From positions 1,674,001 to 1,738,000 of the forward strand of contig OZ244969.1 of assembly GCA_965222725.1 (NCBI GenBank): 64,000 bases of DNA, read 5' to 3'. The notes beneath the pieces were generated by a model, which saw nothing but the letters and a program-made list of their open reading frames with translations, made no database searches and was not told the origin of the DNA. This DNA is from GCA-2748575 sp965222725 (GTDB lineage Bacteria; Pseudomonadota; Gammaproteobacteria; Pseudomonadales; Ketobacteraceae). Position 1 is the stretch's first letter. Each line of letters begins with the position of its first letter. The position numbers were made by a program, and so were the translations under genes. Below are positions 51,226 to 60,174 of this stretch, one piece after another.

Positions 51226-52041
51226 CTAATCCGGTTGGCGGGTTTCTTCGCTGTCGGTGGGCAGGGTTTCTTCCTCTGATTCCTCTGAGGTTTCTTCTGC
51301 TTCCTTTTTCTTTTTGCGGCCAATGCGGCCGAACAACAGACCCACTTCAAACAGCATCCACATGGGAATGGCCAGCATGGATTGGGAAAACGGATCCGGT
51401 GGTGTGAGTAACATGCCGAAAACAAAACAGCCCACCACAATATAGGGCCGTTTGGAACTTAATGATTCCACGCTGGCAACGCCGGACCAGATCAATACCA
51501 TGGTAATGACCGGAATTTCAAAGGCCAGTCCGAAGGCAAAAAACAGTTTCAGCGCAATGGAAAGGTACTGTGAAATATCCGGCGTCACTGACACAAATTC
51601 CGGTCCGATAGTGGTGAAAAATTTCATTACCAGGGGGAAGATAACGTAATGGGAAAACGCGATACCGCTGTAAAACAGAATCACACTTAACAGCAGCACC
51701 GGGATCGCCAGCTTTTTTTCATGGGCATAGAGCCCCGGTGATATGAATTTCCAGAATTGGTGCAGAATGACCGGCATGGCAAGAAAGATAGCCACCACCA
51801 GTGTCAGCTTGAAGGGGGCGAAAAAGGTTGCCGTGATATCGGTGGCAATCATGGTGGTGCCTTCCGGCAGCTGCTCGCGAATGGGCAGGCTCACAAAGTA
51901 GTAGATATCGTTGGCAAAATAAAACAAGCCGAGAAAGATAAACAGGGTCGCCAGTAACGCACGCAGAATACGATCCCTCAGTTCAACGAGGTGTTCGATC
52001 AAGGGCATGTTGGCTTCGTTGTTGGAATCTTTTTCAGGCAT
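51226..52041 (-). CDS. tatC: Sec-independent translocase TatC
   Basis: 271 residues with six membrane helices and the family signature HLVELRDRILRA at the N-terminus (after a 13-residue extension), which forms part of the signal-peptide site. It is the receptor of the twin-arginine translocase that exports folded proteins. The C-terminal tail is very Glu/Ser-rich and longer than usual. Two bases after tatB. Confidence 0.97.
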   Translation of the reverse strand: MPEKDSNNEANMPLIEHLVELRDRILRALLATLFIFLGLFYFANDIYYFVSLPIREQLPEGTTMIATDITATFFAPFKLTLVVAIFLAMPVILHQFWKFISPGLYAHEKKLAIPVLLLSVILFYSGIAFSHYVIFPLVMKFFTTIGPEFVSVTPDISQYLSIALKLFFAFGLAFEIPVITMVLIWSGVASVESLSSKRPYIVVGCFVFGMLLTPPDPFSQSMLAIPMWMLFEVGLLFGRIGRKKKKEAEETSEESEEETLPTDSEETRQPD

Positions 52042-52043
52042 GG

Positions 52044-52622
52044 TCAGTGTGTTGAGCGATTGTCGCCGGAATCACCGGTGGACGGGTGATCGGTTTCGGG
52101 CGTTTTGGCGGGTGGAGCCTGCGGGCTTTCGCTGGTGTTTTTTGCTGCCGTAGCCGGTGGCATCTTGTCGGTTGCCGGCTTGTCTGAGGTGTGTTTCGCC
52201 GGTGAGTCAGTCTCGGAGCCCGGCAGGTTCAGGCTGTTTTGCTCGTCCGCTGACTGCTCGTGGTCTGTGGTCTCTTCCGGCGCTGCGATCAGGTCTTTGG
52301 CATAATCCCCCAGGCCCCGTTTTTCGATTTCTTTCAGGGTCTCTTCATCCAGAATGCCGTTGCGCAGGGTTTGTTTGGTTTTCTCCAGCATTTCCTTGGA
52401 TTCGCTGATACCGCTTTTTTCCAGCTGCTCATTGATGCGCTGCTGCATTTCGTAAGCATTGACCTCCCGCTCGATTTCTTCGCGAACGGATGTGGCAGCT
52501 CGGCGGAACTTGCCGATCCAGGCGCCGGTCATGCGCACGGCATGGGGCAGGCGCTCGGGGCCGAGCACCAGCAATGCGATAACCGCAATCATCAGCAGTT
52601 CGAAAAAACCGATATCAAACAT
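52044..52622 (-). CDS. tatB: Sec-independent translocase TatB
   Basis: 192 residues: one N-terminal membrane helix, GPERLP hinge, amphipathic helix and a long acidic Ala/Pro/Ser/Thr tail. Together with TatC it forms the receptor complex. The tail is low-complexity and is likely disordered. Lies in the order tatA-tatB-tatC, with 20 bp to tatA. Confidence 0.96.
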   Translation of the reverse strand: MFDIGFFELLMIAVIALLVLGPERLPHAVRMTGAWIGKFRRAATSVREEIEREVNAYEMQQRINEQLEKSGISESKEMLEKTKQTLRNGILDEETLKEIEKRGLGDYAKDLIAAPEETTDHEQSADEQNSLNLPGSETDSPAKHTSDKPATDKMPPATAAKNTSESPQAPPAKTPETDHPSTGDSGDNRSTH

Positions 52623-52642
52623 AGGCGGGGAAGAGGATGGCC

Positions 52643-52891
52643 TTACTTGGTGTCAGTTGTGGTTTTTTCGCTGGAAGTTTTCTCGGCAGTGTTTTCTGCT
52701 TTCTTCTCGCCGTTGTCTTCCTGGTTGTTGGCCAGGTTTTTCTGTTCGTCATCTGTCATGGCTTTTTTAAAGCCCTTGATGGCGCCGCCCAGATCACCGC
52801 CCAGATTGCGCAGACGTTTGGTTCCGAAAAGCAGTAACACGATGGCAAGAATAATTAATAGTTGCCAGATACCAATACCACCAATACCCAT
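52643..52891 (-). CDS. tatA: Sec-independent translocase TatA
   Basis: 82 residues: one N-terminal membrane helix, FGTKRLRNLGGDLGGAIKGFKKAM hinge and amphipathic helix, typical of TatA, then a charged tail. Forms the variable pore. Begins the tat operon 36 bp after hisE. Confidence 0.97.
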   Translation of the reverse strand: MGIGGIGIWQLLIILAIVLLLFGTKRLRNLGGDLGGAIKGFKKAMTDDEQKNLANNQEDNGEKKAENTAEKTSSEKTTTDTK

Positions 52892-52927
52892 GTCGTTCTC
52901 CTGGTCGTTGCTGCATGCCCTGGGGCA

Positions 52928-53260
52928 TCACTTTTGGGTTCGATTCTGTTTCTCTATCAGTCCGGATAAATCAAAGCGTCGTTCCAGTTCGCTTAAAACT
53001 TCCTGAGAGGAAACCCCCAGCTGGTGGAGGGCAACCAAGCTGTGAAACCACAGGTCGGCAGTTTCGTAGATTGTATCGGCTGTGTCTTTGGACTGTTCCG
53101 CATCTTTGGCGGCCAGTATCATTTCCGTGGACTCTTCACCCACTTTTTCCAGTATCTTGTTCAAGCCTTTGTGATACAAGCTGGCGACGTAAGATGAATC
53201 CGGTGCTGCAGACTTGCGCTCTTCCAGAACGCTGTCCAGCGCTTTCAGTATATCACTCAT
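52928..53260 (-). CDS. hisE: phosphoribosyl-ATP pyrophosphatase HisE
   Basis: 110 residues, all-alpha MazG-like fold with the EKVGEEST and ETADLWFH motifs that bind magnesium and pyrophosphate. Performs the second step of histidine synthesis. In Pseudomonas-type loci hisI lies between ubiB and hisE; here the gap is only 38 bp, so hisI is elsewhere. Read in the same direction as tatABC. Confidence 0.95.
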   Translation of the reverse strand: MSDILKALDSVLEERKSAAPDSSYVASLYHKGLNKILEKVGEESTEMILAAKDAEQSKDTADTIYETADLWFHSLVALHQLGVSSQEVLSELERRFDLSGLIEKQNRTQK

Positions 53261-53298
53261 AGCGAAAAAACTGCTTTTTTGTCATTTATTTAACTGGC

Positions 53299-54951
53299 CT
53301 ATAGCGTACGCCGAAAATTTTTCGATGCAATTAAAAACACACCGGCTAATCCAATGGCCCAGGCAGGCCAGGGAATGTCGCTGATATGGGGAATGGCGTC
53401 GGGGTGGATAGCCCAATAGCCGCCCACCAGAATGGCTCCCATGCCCAGTAAACTGCTGATGCGGTCGCTCCGCTGGCTGCGTAGCTGCTGTTCATGCAAT
53501 TTCTGGAGCATCTTTTCCTGATTGGCGCTCAGGTTGCGTACTTCCTGCAGGGCTTCAAAGGCCATGCGGGGCAATTGCGGTACCTGCTCCGCCAGGGCAG
53601 GGCCACTGCGCTTGATGGTTTGCATCACCGCGGTGGGGCCCAGCTGGTCCCGTATCCACTGCTCCAGTAAAGGCCGGCCCACAGTCCATATATCCAGCTC
53701 CGGGTATAGCTGGCGCCCCAGGCCTTCGATATGGATCAGGGTTTTTTCCAGTAAAACAAACTGCGGCAGTGCCTGCATTTCAAAGCGGCGGGCGGTGTTG
53801 AACAGGCGCACCAGAATCGGGCCAAATTCAATATCCTGCAGGGGTTTTTCCAGGACCGGTTCCAGCACAGTGCGCAGTGCATGGGTGAACTCGGTAATCC
53901 GGGTATGGGGTGGCACCCAGCCGGCCTCCACCAGCAGCAGCGCCATCTGCTCGTAATCCTTGTCCAGCAGCGCCATCAGCTGGCGGGCCAGCAGGGCTCG
54001 CTCCTGCCGTGACAGGGAGCCGGCAATGGCGTGATCCAGAGAGATATACTGGGGCTGATCCGGGTTTTCCAGCGACACAAACACGTTTCCGGGGTGCATG
54101 TCGGCATGGAAAAAGTTGTCGCGAAACACCTGGGTAAAGAAAATTTCCACGCCGATTTCAGAGAGCGTTTCCATGTCGATACCGGCTTCGGCCATGGCCT
54201 TGGTGTCGCTTACGGGTACGCCGTAAATCCGCTCCATGGTCAGCACTTTGGGAGTGCTGTAATTCCAGTAGATTTCCGGCACGTACAGCAGGGGCGAGTC
54301 TTCAAAATTACGCCGGAACTGGGCGGCATTGGCGGCTTCGTGGCCCAGGTCCAGTTCGCCGAAAATGATGTGCTCGTAATCAGCCACTACCTGCTGCGGG
54401 TGAAAACGTTCGGTTTCGGGAATCAGGCTTACCAGCAGATTCGCCAGGGATTTCAGCAGGTTAATGTCCCGACGCACGATGTGTTCGATGCCCGGGCGGA
54501 TTACTTTCACGACCACGTGATCACCATCGGGCAGTACAGCGGTGTGCACCTGGGCGACGGAAGCCGATGCCAGGGGCTTTTCGTCGAATTCGCTGAACAG
54601 CTGGCCTACCGGGGCTTTCAGTTCTTTTTCGATGATGGCGATGGCCTGCTTTTCATCAAAAGGCGGTACCCGGTCCTGAAGTTTGCTCAGGTCTTCTACG
54701 GCATGTTCCGGCAGCAGGTCGCGGCGGGTGGAAAGCAGCTGGCCAAACTTGATAAACACCGGGCCCAGTTCTTCCATGGCCAGGCGCAGCCTGACCCAGG
54801 GGTCTTTTTCCTTGGGTGGCAGCCAGGCACCGGGCAGCAATCGGGTCAGCAGACGAATCAGGCCCGTGGCCGGGTGATCTGGTAAGAGTTCGTCCAGGCG
54901 GTAGCGGGCAAAGGTGTGCAGTATGGTAAAAAGTCTTGCTAGCCGTTTCAC
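53299..54951 (-). CDS. ubiB: ubiquinone biosynthesis kinase-like protein UbiB
   Basis: 550 residues, ADCK/ABC1-type atypical kinase. KxGQ motif (FIKFGQLLSTR), A-rich loop (ASASVAQVH), the ExD motif and catalytic HADMHPGN segment are all visible, and two membrane helices lie at the C-terminus. It is needed for coenzyme Q synthesis. Follows ubiJ after 21 bp. Confidence 0.96.
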   Translation of the reverse strand: MKRLARLFTILHTFARYRLDELLPDHPATGLIRLLTRLLPGAWLPPKEKDPWVRLRLAMEELGPVFIKFGQLLSTRRDLLPEHAVEDLSKLQDRVPPFDEKQAIAIIEKELKAPVGQLFSEFDEKPLASASVAQVHTAVLPDGDHVVVKVIRPGIEHIVRRDINLLKSLANLLVSLIPETERFHPQQVVADYEHIIFGELDLGHEAANAAQFRRNFEDSPLLYVPEIYWNYSTPKVLTMERIYGVPVSDTKAMAEAGIDMETLSEIGVEIFFTQVFRDNFFHADMHPGNVFVSLENPDQPQYISLDHAIAGSLSRQERALLARQLMALLDKDYEQMALLLVEAGWVPPHTRITEFTHALRTVLEPVLEKPLQDIEFGPILVRLFNTARRFEMQALPQFVLLEKTLIHIEGLGRQLYPELDIWTVGRPLLEQWIRDQLGPTAVMQTIKRSGPALAEQVPQLPRMAFEALQEVRNLSANQEKMLQKLHEQQLRSQRSDRISSLLGMGAILVGGYWAIHPDAIPHISDIPWPAWAIGLAGVFLIASKNFRRTL

Positions 54952-54972
54952 GGAGGCCTCGCGGGGAATGAA

Positions 54973-55647
54973 TCAGTCGGTGGCTTTTTGTCTGGTGTTG
55001 ATGCGCTGTTCCAGCCGGTTCCAGCGGGCTTCCAGGCGGTCGTAATCGGCGCGCAGGTCATCCACCTCGTTGTAAAAGCGGTCCGCCTCTTCCCGTTCAA
55101 TCAGGGCTTTACCGTCGCTGCCCAGCAGGTTGCCGGATTCTTCCAGCAGGGTTCTGCCGGCCTTTTTCAGAAAGCCGAAGGCTCCCCGGGTAGCCCGGGT
55201 TATCTGATGTGCCGCCACATCACCAATCAGCTCTGATAAAGGCTCTTCAATGTCAAAATCCTGCTCGGCGAGGATAGTGGAGATCTGTTGAATCAGGTCT
55301 GTATCGCCCTGCAACTCAATGCCGCTGGCCAGCCACTGGCCGGTGGAGGTGTCTCTGGCGATATTACGCACCACGGTGAAAAAGGGGCCTGCGATCACGG
55401 CATCCGGCGCTTCATCCAGATGGCTGAGGGTGCGCACCCCGCGTTTCTCGATCAGCAGCGTCAGTTGCACAGAGGGGTTGCGCAGGTCAAAGCCCAGGGA
55501 TTTGCCGGCCAGCTTTTTCAGCCGCAGGCGGGTGGCCGGGGCATAGTTCAGCGCCCGGTTCAGGGCATTCTCCATCTGGCTGGTCACCAGTGACGGCACC
55601 AGGCTGCGGTTTCGGGTAGACCGGGTTTGGTAGGAATCGCCGCTCAT
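54973..55647 (-). CDS. ubiJ: ubiquinone biosynthesis accessory factor UbiJ
   Basis: 224 residues: SCP2-type lipid-binding domain (about 20-130) and a C-terminal coiled coil (about 180-220). UbiJ holds quinone intermediates for the soluble Ubi complex. Its start overlaps the ubiE stop by one base (TGATG), and ubiB follows, the conserved ubiE-ubiJ-ubiB order. Confidence 0.93.
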   Translation of the reverse strand: MSGDSYQTRSTRNRSLVPSLVTSQMENALNRALNYAPATRLRLKKLAGKSLGFDLRNPSVQLTLLIEKRGVRTLSHLDEAPDAVIAGPFFTVVRNIARDTSTGQWLASGIELQGDTDLIQQISTILAEQDFDIEEPLSELIGDVAAHQITRATRGAFGFLKKAGRTLLEESGNLLGSDGKALIEREEADRFYNEVDDLRADYDRLEARWNRLEQRINTRQKATD

Positions 55648-56396
55648 CAGTATTTGAACCCGCGGTGGAGGGCGACAATGCCGCCGGTAAGATTGAAGTA
55701 TTCGGTATTTTCGAAGCCGGCCTTGCGCATCATGTGTTTGAGTTTGTTCTGGTCCGGGTGCATGCGGATGGATTCGGCGAGATAACGGTAGCTCTCTGAG
55801 TCCCGGGTCACCAGGCGGCCCATCAACGGTAATACCGAAAAGGAGTAGCGATCATAGAACTTTTCCAGTAACTCATTGGTGGGCTTGGAAAATTCCAGTA
55901 CAAGGCAACGGCCACCGGGCTTCAGCACCCGGTACATGGACTCCAGGGCCTTTTGTTTGTCGGTAACATTGCGGAGTCCGAAGCTGATGGTGATGCAATC
56001 AAAAGTATTGTCATCAAAGGGCAGGCTTTCGGCGTTGGCCTGCACGTATTCGATATTGCCGGCACAGCCCTGGTCCAGCAGCTTGTCCCGCCCCACTTCC
56101 AGCATGGACGCGTTGATATCCGCCAGAATCACCTTGCCGTTGTCACCCACAATGCGGGAGAACTTCATGGTCAGATCCCCGGTGCCGCCGGCGATATCCA
56201 GAATGGTCTGACCGGGGCGGGCCGCGCTCATTTCAATGGTATAGCGCTTCCAGAGCCGGTGAATACCCAGCGACATCAGGTCGTTCATGATGTCGTAACG
56301 GGCGGCGACGGAGTGGAAAACCTCGCCCACTTTCTGGGCTTTTTCATCCGCCCGAACGGTCTGGTAGCCGAAATGCGTGGTCTTGTGCTCGGACAT
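55647..56396 (-). CDS. ubiE: ubiquinone/menaquinone methyltransferase UbiE
   Basis: 249 residues, class I SAM methyltransferase with the UbiE/COQ5 signatures YDIMNDLMSLGIHRLWK and LDIAGGTGDL and the post-motif RVLKPGGRCLVLEFS. C-methylates the quinone ring. ATG 56396 with AAGGA upstream is the usual start; the frame extends further without reason. First gene of the ubiEJB operon. Confidence 0.96.
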   Translation of the reverse strand: MSEHKTTHFGYQTVRADEKAQKVGEVFHSVAARYDIMNDLMSLGIHRLWKRYTIEMSAARPGQTILDIAGGTGDLTMKFSRIVGDNGKVILADINASMLEVGRDKLLDQGCAGNIEYVQANAESLPFDDNTFDCITISFGLRNVTDKQKALESMYRVLKPGGRCLVLEFSKPTNELLEKFYDRYSFSVLPLMGRLVTRDSESYRYLAESIRMHPDQNKLKHMMRKAGFENTEYFNLTGGIVALHRGFKY

Positions 56397-56575
56397 GGTG
56401 AATTCCTTGGTGAAATTGGCGGGTATATTGGCGAATTTGTGGGGGGCAGTCAAATGGCGTAGACAGGGAGTTTTCCCACAGAAACAGCTTGTTAACGCCG
56501 AAATTTGCGCTCGCAAACACAAAAGATGTACTAAGCTTCCCGAAAGGGTAAACGTAAACAGACAAGGGTCTTGCT

Positions 56576-59500
56576 ATGCATCGTTCAAGGTTTATTCCCG
56601 CTGCGCTGGCGGTGGCTATTGGTTTGTATGGTTGTGGGGGGGCGAGTGATCCGGCGCCGGATCTGAGAAAGGATGCGGTCAGCGCTGCGCCTGTGTTTAA
56701 TCCGTCGGAAGGTGAGTTTCCAATTCCCAATGATTTCCTGTTCGCTCAGGAAACCGCAGGCGATGGAACCATGACCGCGGGTTCTGATCCCACCAACCCG
56801 GTCATTACGGGGATAGATAATCTGGATGGTGCCTCAACTCTCGCGCACATCGATATCAAATTTGACGATAGTCTCAACGCAGCACAGACGCTGGATGCTG
56901 ATGCATTTATTGTTTCTGGTGGCTCAGTGATTCCAAACCCGAACCAGAATGTGTTTTTGATTCCTTTGCGATATCCGGGTGGCGACCCGCTCAATAATAG
57001 TGGTGAAACTCCTACGCTGGCTGATGCCTTTGATTATCAGGTGTGGGCGGCCAAAGCACAGGCGGGTGATATGAGCGCACAGGCCAGCCTGGCTGCATTG
57101 GCTGTCAATCAGGAAGTCAGAGCTGATATCATTTCTCTGGACGGTGGTACGAACAATGTTTTAAGGATTACACCCCTTCACCCCTTGAGACCCAAAACCA
57201 AGTACCTCGTAGTGCTTACCAATGAACTGGAATCTGCCAGCGGTGATCCCGTTGAAGAGTCCACTACTTATCTGGCTCTTAGTGATCCTGATTTTGACTT
57301 CAGCGGAAATGCAGCAGGTCAGGCTGCGCAAGCTGCTGTTGGAGGCTGGGAGCGACTGGCCAACGGCTACTTTTCTTTTCTTGATCAGGTCTTTCAGTCA
57401 GTGGGTGCTTCCAGTTCTGTGAGCAGGGATATTGTGCTTTCCTATACATTTACTACCGGCAGTCCGGATACGGTATTGGAGGCCATAGCCGCACCTAGTG
57501 TTTTCTTTGAAGAGACCTTTGTTACCAGTGAAAGACAGGATGCCATTGGCAAACTTGTCGCTGGAACTTATAACCTTGATGCCGATAACGCAGGTCTGGC
57601 GGCGGATCCCGTGGGCGCGGCCATTAATTCCCAGATTAACCAGTTGCTCACCAACGAAGGTGCTGGTTGGGAATACTTCAACAGCACACTTGCAGCAGCG
57701 ATTACTGCGGATGTCTATACGGATTATGCTGATGTCGAAGATGATTCCAGTCTGGCGCACCTTGTTCAGTTGGCGGCGGGTGATGCAGCAGAAGCAGTAC
57801 TGAATCCTACGGTGGCGATTGATTGTGTTGATTCTGATGCCGTTCCCGGATTCGAAAGTATCAAAGAAACCGCAGCCTGTGGTGCTGCAGGGCTTATTGC
57901 TCAGCTGCCCATACCCAAAACTCGTACCACGAACTTTTACCGTCTGGACTGTACCGGGAGTGTTGCAACTGGGTGTGCTTCACCGTTGGGTGACATAACC
58001 CTGCCTGCATTAGTGGCTCAGGGGGAAATTACGCTTCCCTATTACTTGGAGGAGCCGGCTAATGCTGCAGACGGTACCAACCTGGTCACCGGATCCTGGG
58101 AGGCCGATGAAACCCTGTACAATAATCTTTCCGCGCTGATTCAGGCCAGTGGTGGTGATGCGCTACCCGCGTTTCCCTCCAACAAAGTGACCTACAGAAT
58201 CCCGTTCCCGGAGAAAAAGTCAGACGTTATCGTGCCTATTATTGTGGTTTACCCCAATGAAGCCATCCCGGTGGTCAGTCGTCCCGCCGGTGGCTGGCCG
58301 GTGGTGATATTCCAGCATGGTATCACCACCAATCGCGGATCAGCGTTGCCGATGGCAGCGGCTTTGGCTAATGCCTGTGTCGATCCCAGTGATCCCACGG
58401 GAAATACGGCCACTGGCGCTGATTGTTACGCCACGGTAGTCATCGATCAGCCGCTCCACGGTATTCAGCCTGAAGGCGACTTTGGCCTGACCAGTGTTGA
58501 TGATCCAGATGCAGCGCCTGATGCCGGAGGGGTGCAAATCGGTAGTAACACACCTTCAGCCGGTTTAACGGAGCGTCATTTCAGCTTTTATCGTGGTGCT
58601 ACGGGGTTGCCGACACCCATGGACTATGCATCGGACACCGGCACCACCGGCACGCTATTTTCCAACCTCACCAGTTTTGCCACTGGTCGTGACAATCTCC
58701 GTCAAGGCGCGGTTGATCTGATGAACGTGCTGGCGTCGATCAAGGATATGGATATTGATGAGCAGGATGCAGATGCAGATGGAAACGACCCGGACCTGGA
58801 TACCGCCAATGTCTATGTGGTTGGTCACAGTCTGGGTGGTGTGAACGGAATTCCCTTCCTATCCGTGAATAATGACACGGATGTGCAGACTGCACAGACT
58901 ACCTTGCAAGCCTTGATCACAGCATCTTCCGGTGCCGGTACGGCTCAGGCAGTTGCGCCGGTTCCCATTCGGCCCAGTGCCGCAGCCTTCCTGAATACCG
59001 GGGGTTTTGTCACTCAGTTGCTGATTAATTCTCCCAGCGTGTATAACGGTGCACCGGCAATTTTGCAAGGATTGGCTCTGGCCTCTGATGGCGAACTGGT
59101 GCAAGGCACCAGCGGTCTGGAAACCTTCATGAGTGTTCTTCAGGCCCATCTGGATAGCGGTGATTCAATGAACTTTGCTGCCGGGCTGGTGGAAGAAAAT
59201 AATACCGGCCTGCTAATGACCGAAATCATTGGCGGTGATACCGTCAGCGTACGGCCAGCGGATGATCCGGATGGCGCGCTGGTAAATGAAGAGGCGCCTT
59301 CGGATCAGACGATACCGAACGACGCCGATGCGACAGTGCATACCGTGACAGGCCTTGGGCCACTTAACCTGACATTGCAGAACGGTTTTGTTATTGATTC
59401 TTTTGCAACGCCGTTGGCAGGTACTGAACCTTTATTGGTGCAAATGGGGGCAACCAAAACGGCTGATCTCGCCCTGCCTTCTGCCACACCGGTGGTTGGT

Positions 59501-59689
59501 GTTACCCGCTTTACGCGAGGTTCCCATGGAACGCCTGTAACAGCAGGTACTGATGTGGTGGGTGGAGAGTTTGTGGATCGCTTCAGTGATCAGTCGGTAT
59601 TTATCGAGATGGTAACCGAGATTGCCGGCTTGTTTACATCCGATGGCCTGGCAATAACGGTCACCAACGGAACTGTCGTTGAAGATTGA
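56576..59689 (+). CDS. VolA/Pla-1/cef-family surface lipase lipoprotein
   Basis: 1037 residues with a lipobox (LYGCGG, Cys near residue 20). The N-terminal 500 residues are beta-rich with many Asp/Asn-containing loops; the C-terminal half is an alpha/beta hydrolase with HGITTNRGS (oxyanion region), and nucleophile elbow GHSLGG (Ser752). This matches the VolA/Pla-1/cef extracellular lipases that sit on the outer membrane and release fatty acids from phospholipids. Calcium-type Asp-rich loops (DADADGNDPDLD) precede the elbow. A terminator follows. Confidence 0.85.
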   Translation: MHRSRFIPAALAVAIGLYGCGGASDPAPDLRKDAVSAAPVFNPSEGEFPIPNDFLFAQETAGDGTMTAGSDPTNPVITGIDNLDGASTLAHIDIKFDDSLNAAQTLDADAFIVSGGSVIPNPNQNVFLIPLRYPGGDPLNNSGETPTLADAFDYQVWAAKAQAGDMSAQASLAALAVNQEVRADIISLDGGTNNVLRITPLHPLRPKTKYLVVLTNELESASGDPVEESTTYLALSDPDFDFSGNAAGQAAQAAVGGWERLANGYFSFLDQVFQSVGASSSVSRDIVLSYTFTTGSPDTVLEAIAAPSVFFEETFVTSERQDAIGKLVAGTYNLDADNAGLAADPVGAAINSQINQLLTNEGAGWEYFNSTLAAAITADVYTDYADVEDDSSLAHLVQLAAGDAAEAVLNPTVAIDCVDSDAVPGFESIKETAACGAAGLIAQLPIPKTRTTNFYRLDCTGSVATGCASPLGDITLPALVAQGEITLPYYLEEPANAADGTNLVTGSWEADETLYNNLSALIQASGGDALPAFPSNKVTYRIPFPEKKSDVIVPIIVVYPNEAIPVVSRPAGGWPVVIFQHGITTNRGSALPMAAALANACVDPSDPTGNTATGADCYATVVIDQPLHGIQPEGDFGLTSVDDPDAAPDAGGVQIGSNTPSAGLTERHFSFYRGATGLPTPMDYASDTGTTGTLFSNLTSFATGRDNLRQGAVDLMNVLASIKDMDIDEQDADADGNDPDLDTANVYVVGHSLGGVNGIPFLSVNNDTDVQTAQTTLQALITASSGAGTAQAVAPVPIRPSAAAFLNTGGFVTQLLINSPSVYNGAPAILQGLALASDGELVQGTSGLETFMSVLQAHLDSGDSMNFAAGLVEENNTGLLMTEIIGGDTVSVRPADDPDGALVNEEAPSDQTIPNDADATVHTVTGLGPLNLTLQNGFVIDSFATPLAGTEPLLVQMGATKTADLALPSATPVVGVTRFTRGSHGTPVTAGTDVVGGEFVDRFSDQSVFIEMVTEIAGLFTSDGLAITVTNGTVVED

Positions 59690-59711
59690 TCTTCAATAAT
59701 GTGAAAGCAAT

Positions 59712-59739
59712 AAAAAACCCGGCATCCGCCGGGTTTTTT
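59712..59739. terminator. bidirectional terminator between the lipase and DUF971 genes
   Basis: AAAAAACCCGGC, loop ATCC, GCCGGGTTTTTT: flanked by A-run and T-run, serving both convergent genes. Confidence 0.92.
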
Positions 59740-59749
59740 ATTGGGGTGT

Positions 59750-60118
59750 TCAGCCCCACTTGCCAATCATGCTGGGCTCCCGGCTTTCTCCAGCGGCCTC
59801 CAGGCTTTGTAAATACTCCTGCCAAAGAGTTTCCTGATTTTCACAAAGTTCTTTCAGATAACCCCAGGAATACAGGCCGGTATCATGGCCATCGTCGAAC
59901 GTAATCTTTAACGCATAGTTTCCCGTGGGTTCGATCCCGCGAATCTTTACATGCTTTTTTCCGGTTTGCAGTACCGGTTTGCCATGGCCCCGGACTTCGG
60001 CAGAAGGGGAGTGCACCCGTAAAAATTCATAGCTCAGGTGATAATGCTGATCACCGTACACCAGTTCCAGTGTGGCGGATTTGGTATGCAGTTTGATCTG
60101 TGAGGGAGGTTGTGCCAT
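59750..60118 (-). CDS. DUF971 (GBBH-like N-terminal domain) protein
   Basis: 122 residues. Has the GBBH-like N-terminal domain with conserved LRVHSPSAEVRGHG and DDGHDTGLYSW motifs; in stand-alone form these small proteins are often encoded next to hslUV and linked to Fe-S assembly, but their role is not firmly known. ATG 60118 gives the usual start (MAQPPS). Downstream of hslU by 56 bp. Confidence 0.88.
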   Translation of the reverse strand: MAQPPSQIKLHTKSATLELVYGDQHYHLSYEFLRVHSPSAEVRGHGKPVLQTGKKHVKIRGIEPTGNYALKITFDDGHDTGLYSWGYLKELCENQETLWQEYLQSLEAAGESREPSMIGKWG

Positions 60119-60174
60119 GGCGATCGATTCCGGCTCTTGATCTGTGGCAGCCCAAGAGCCTCTCACTAAAAAAG

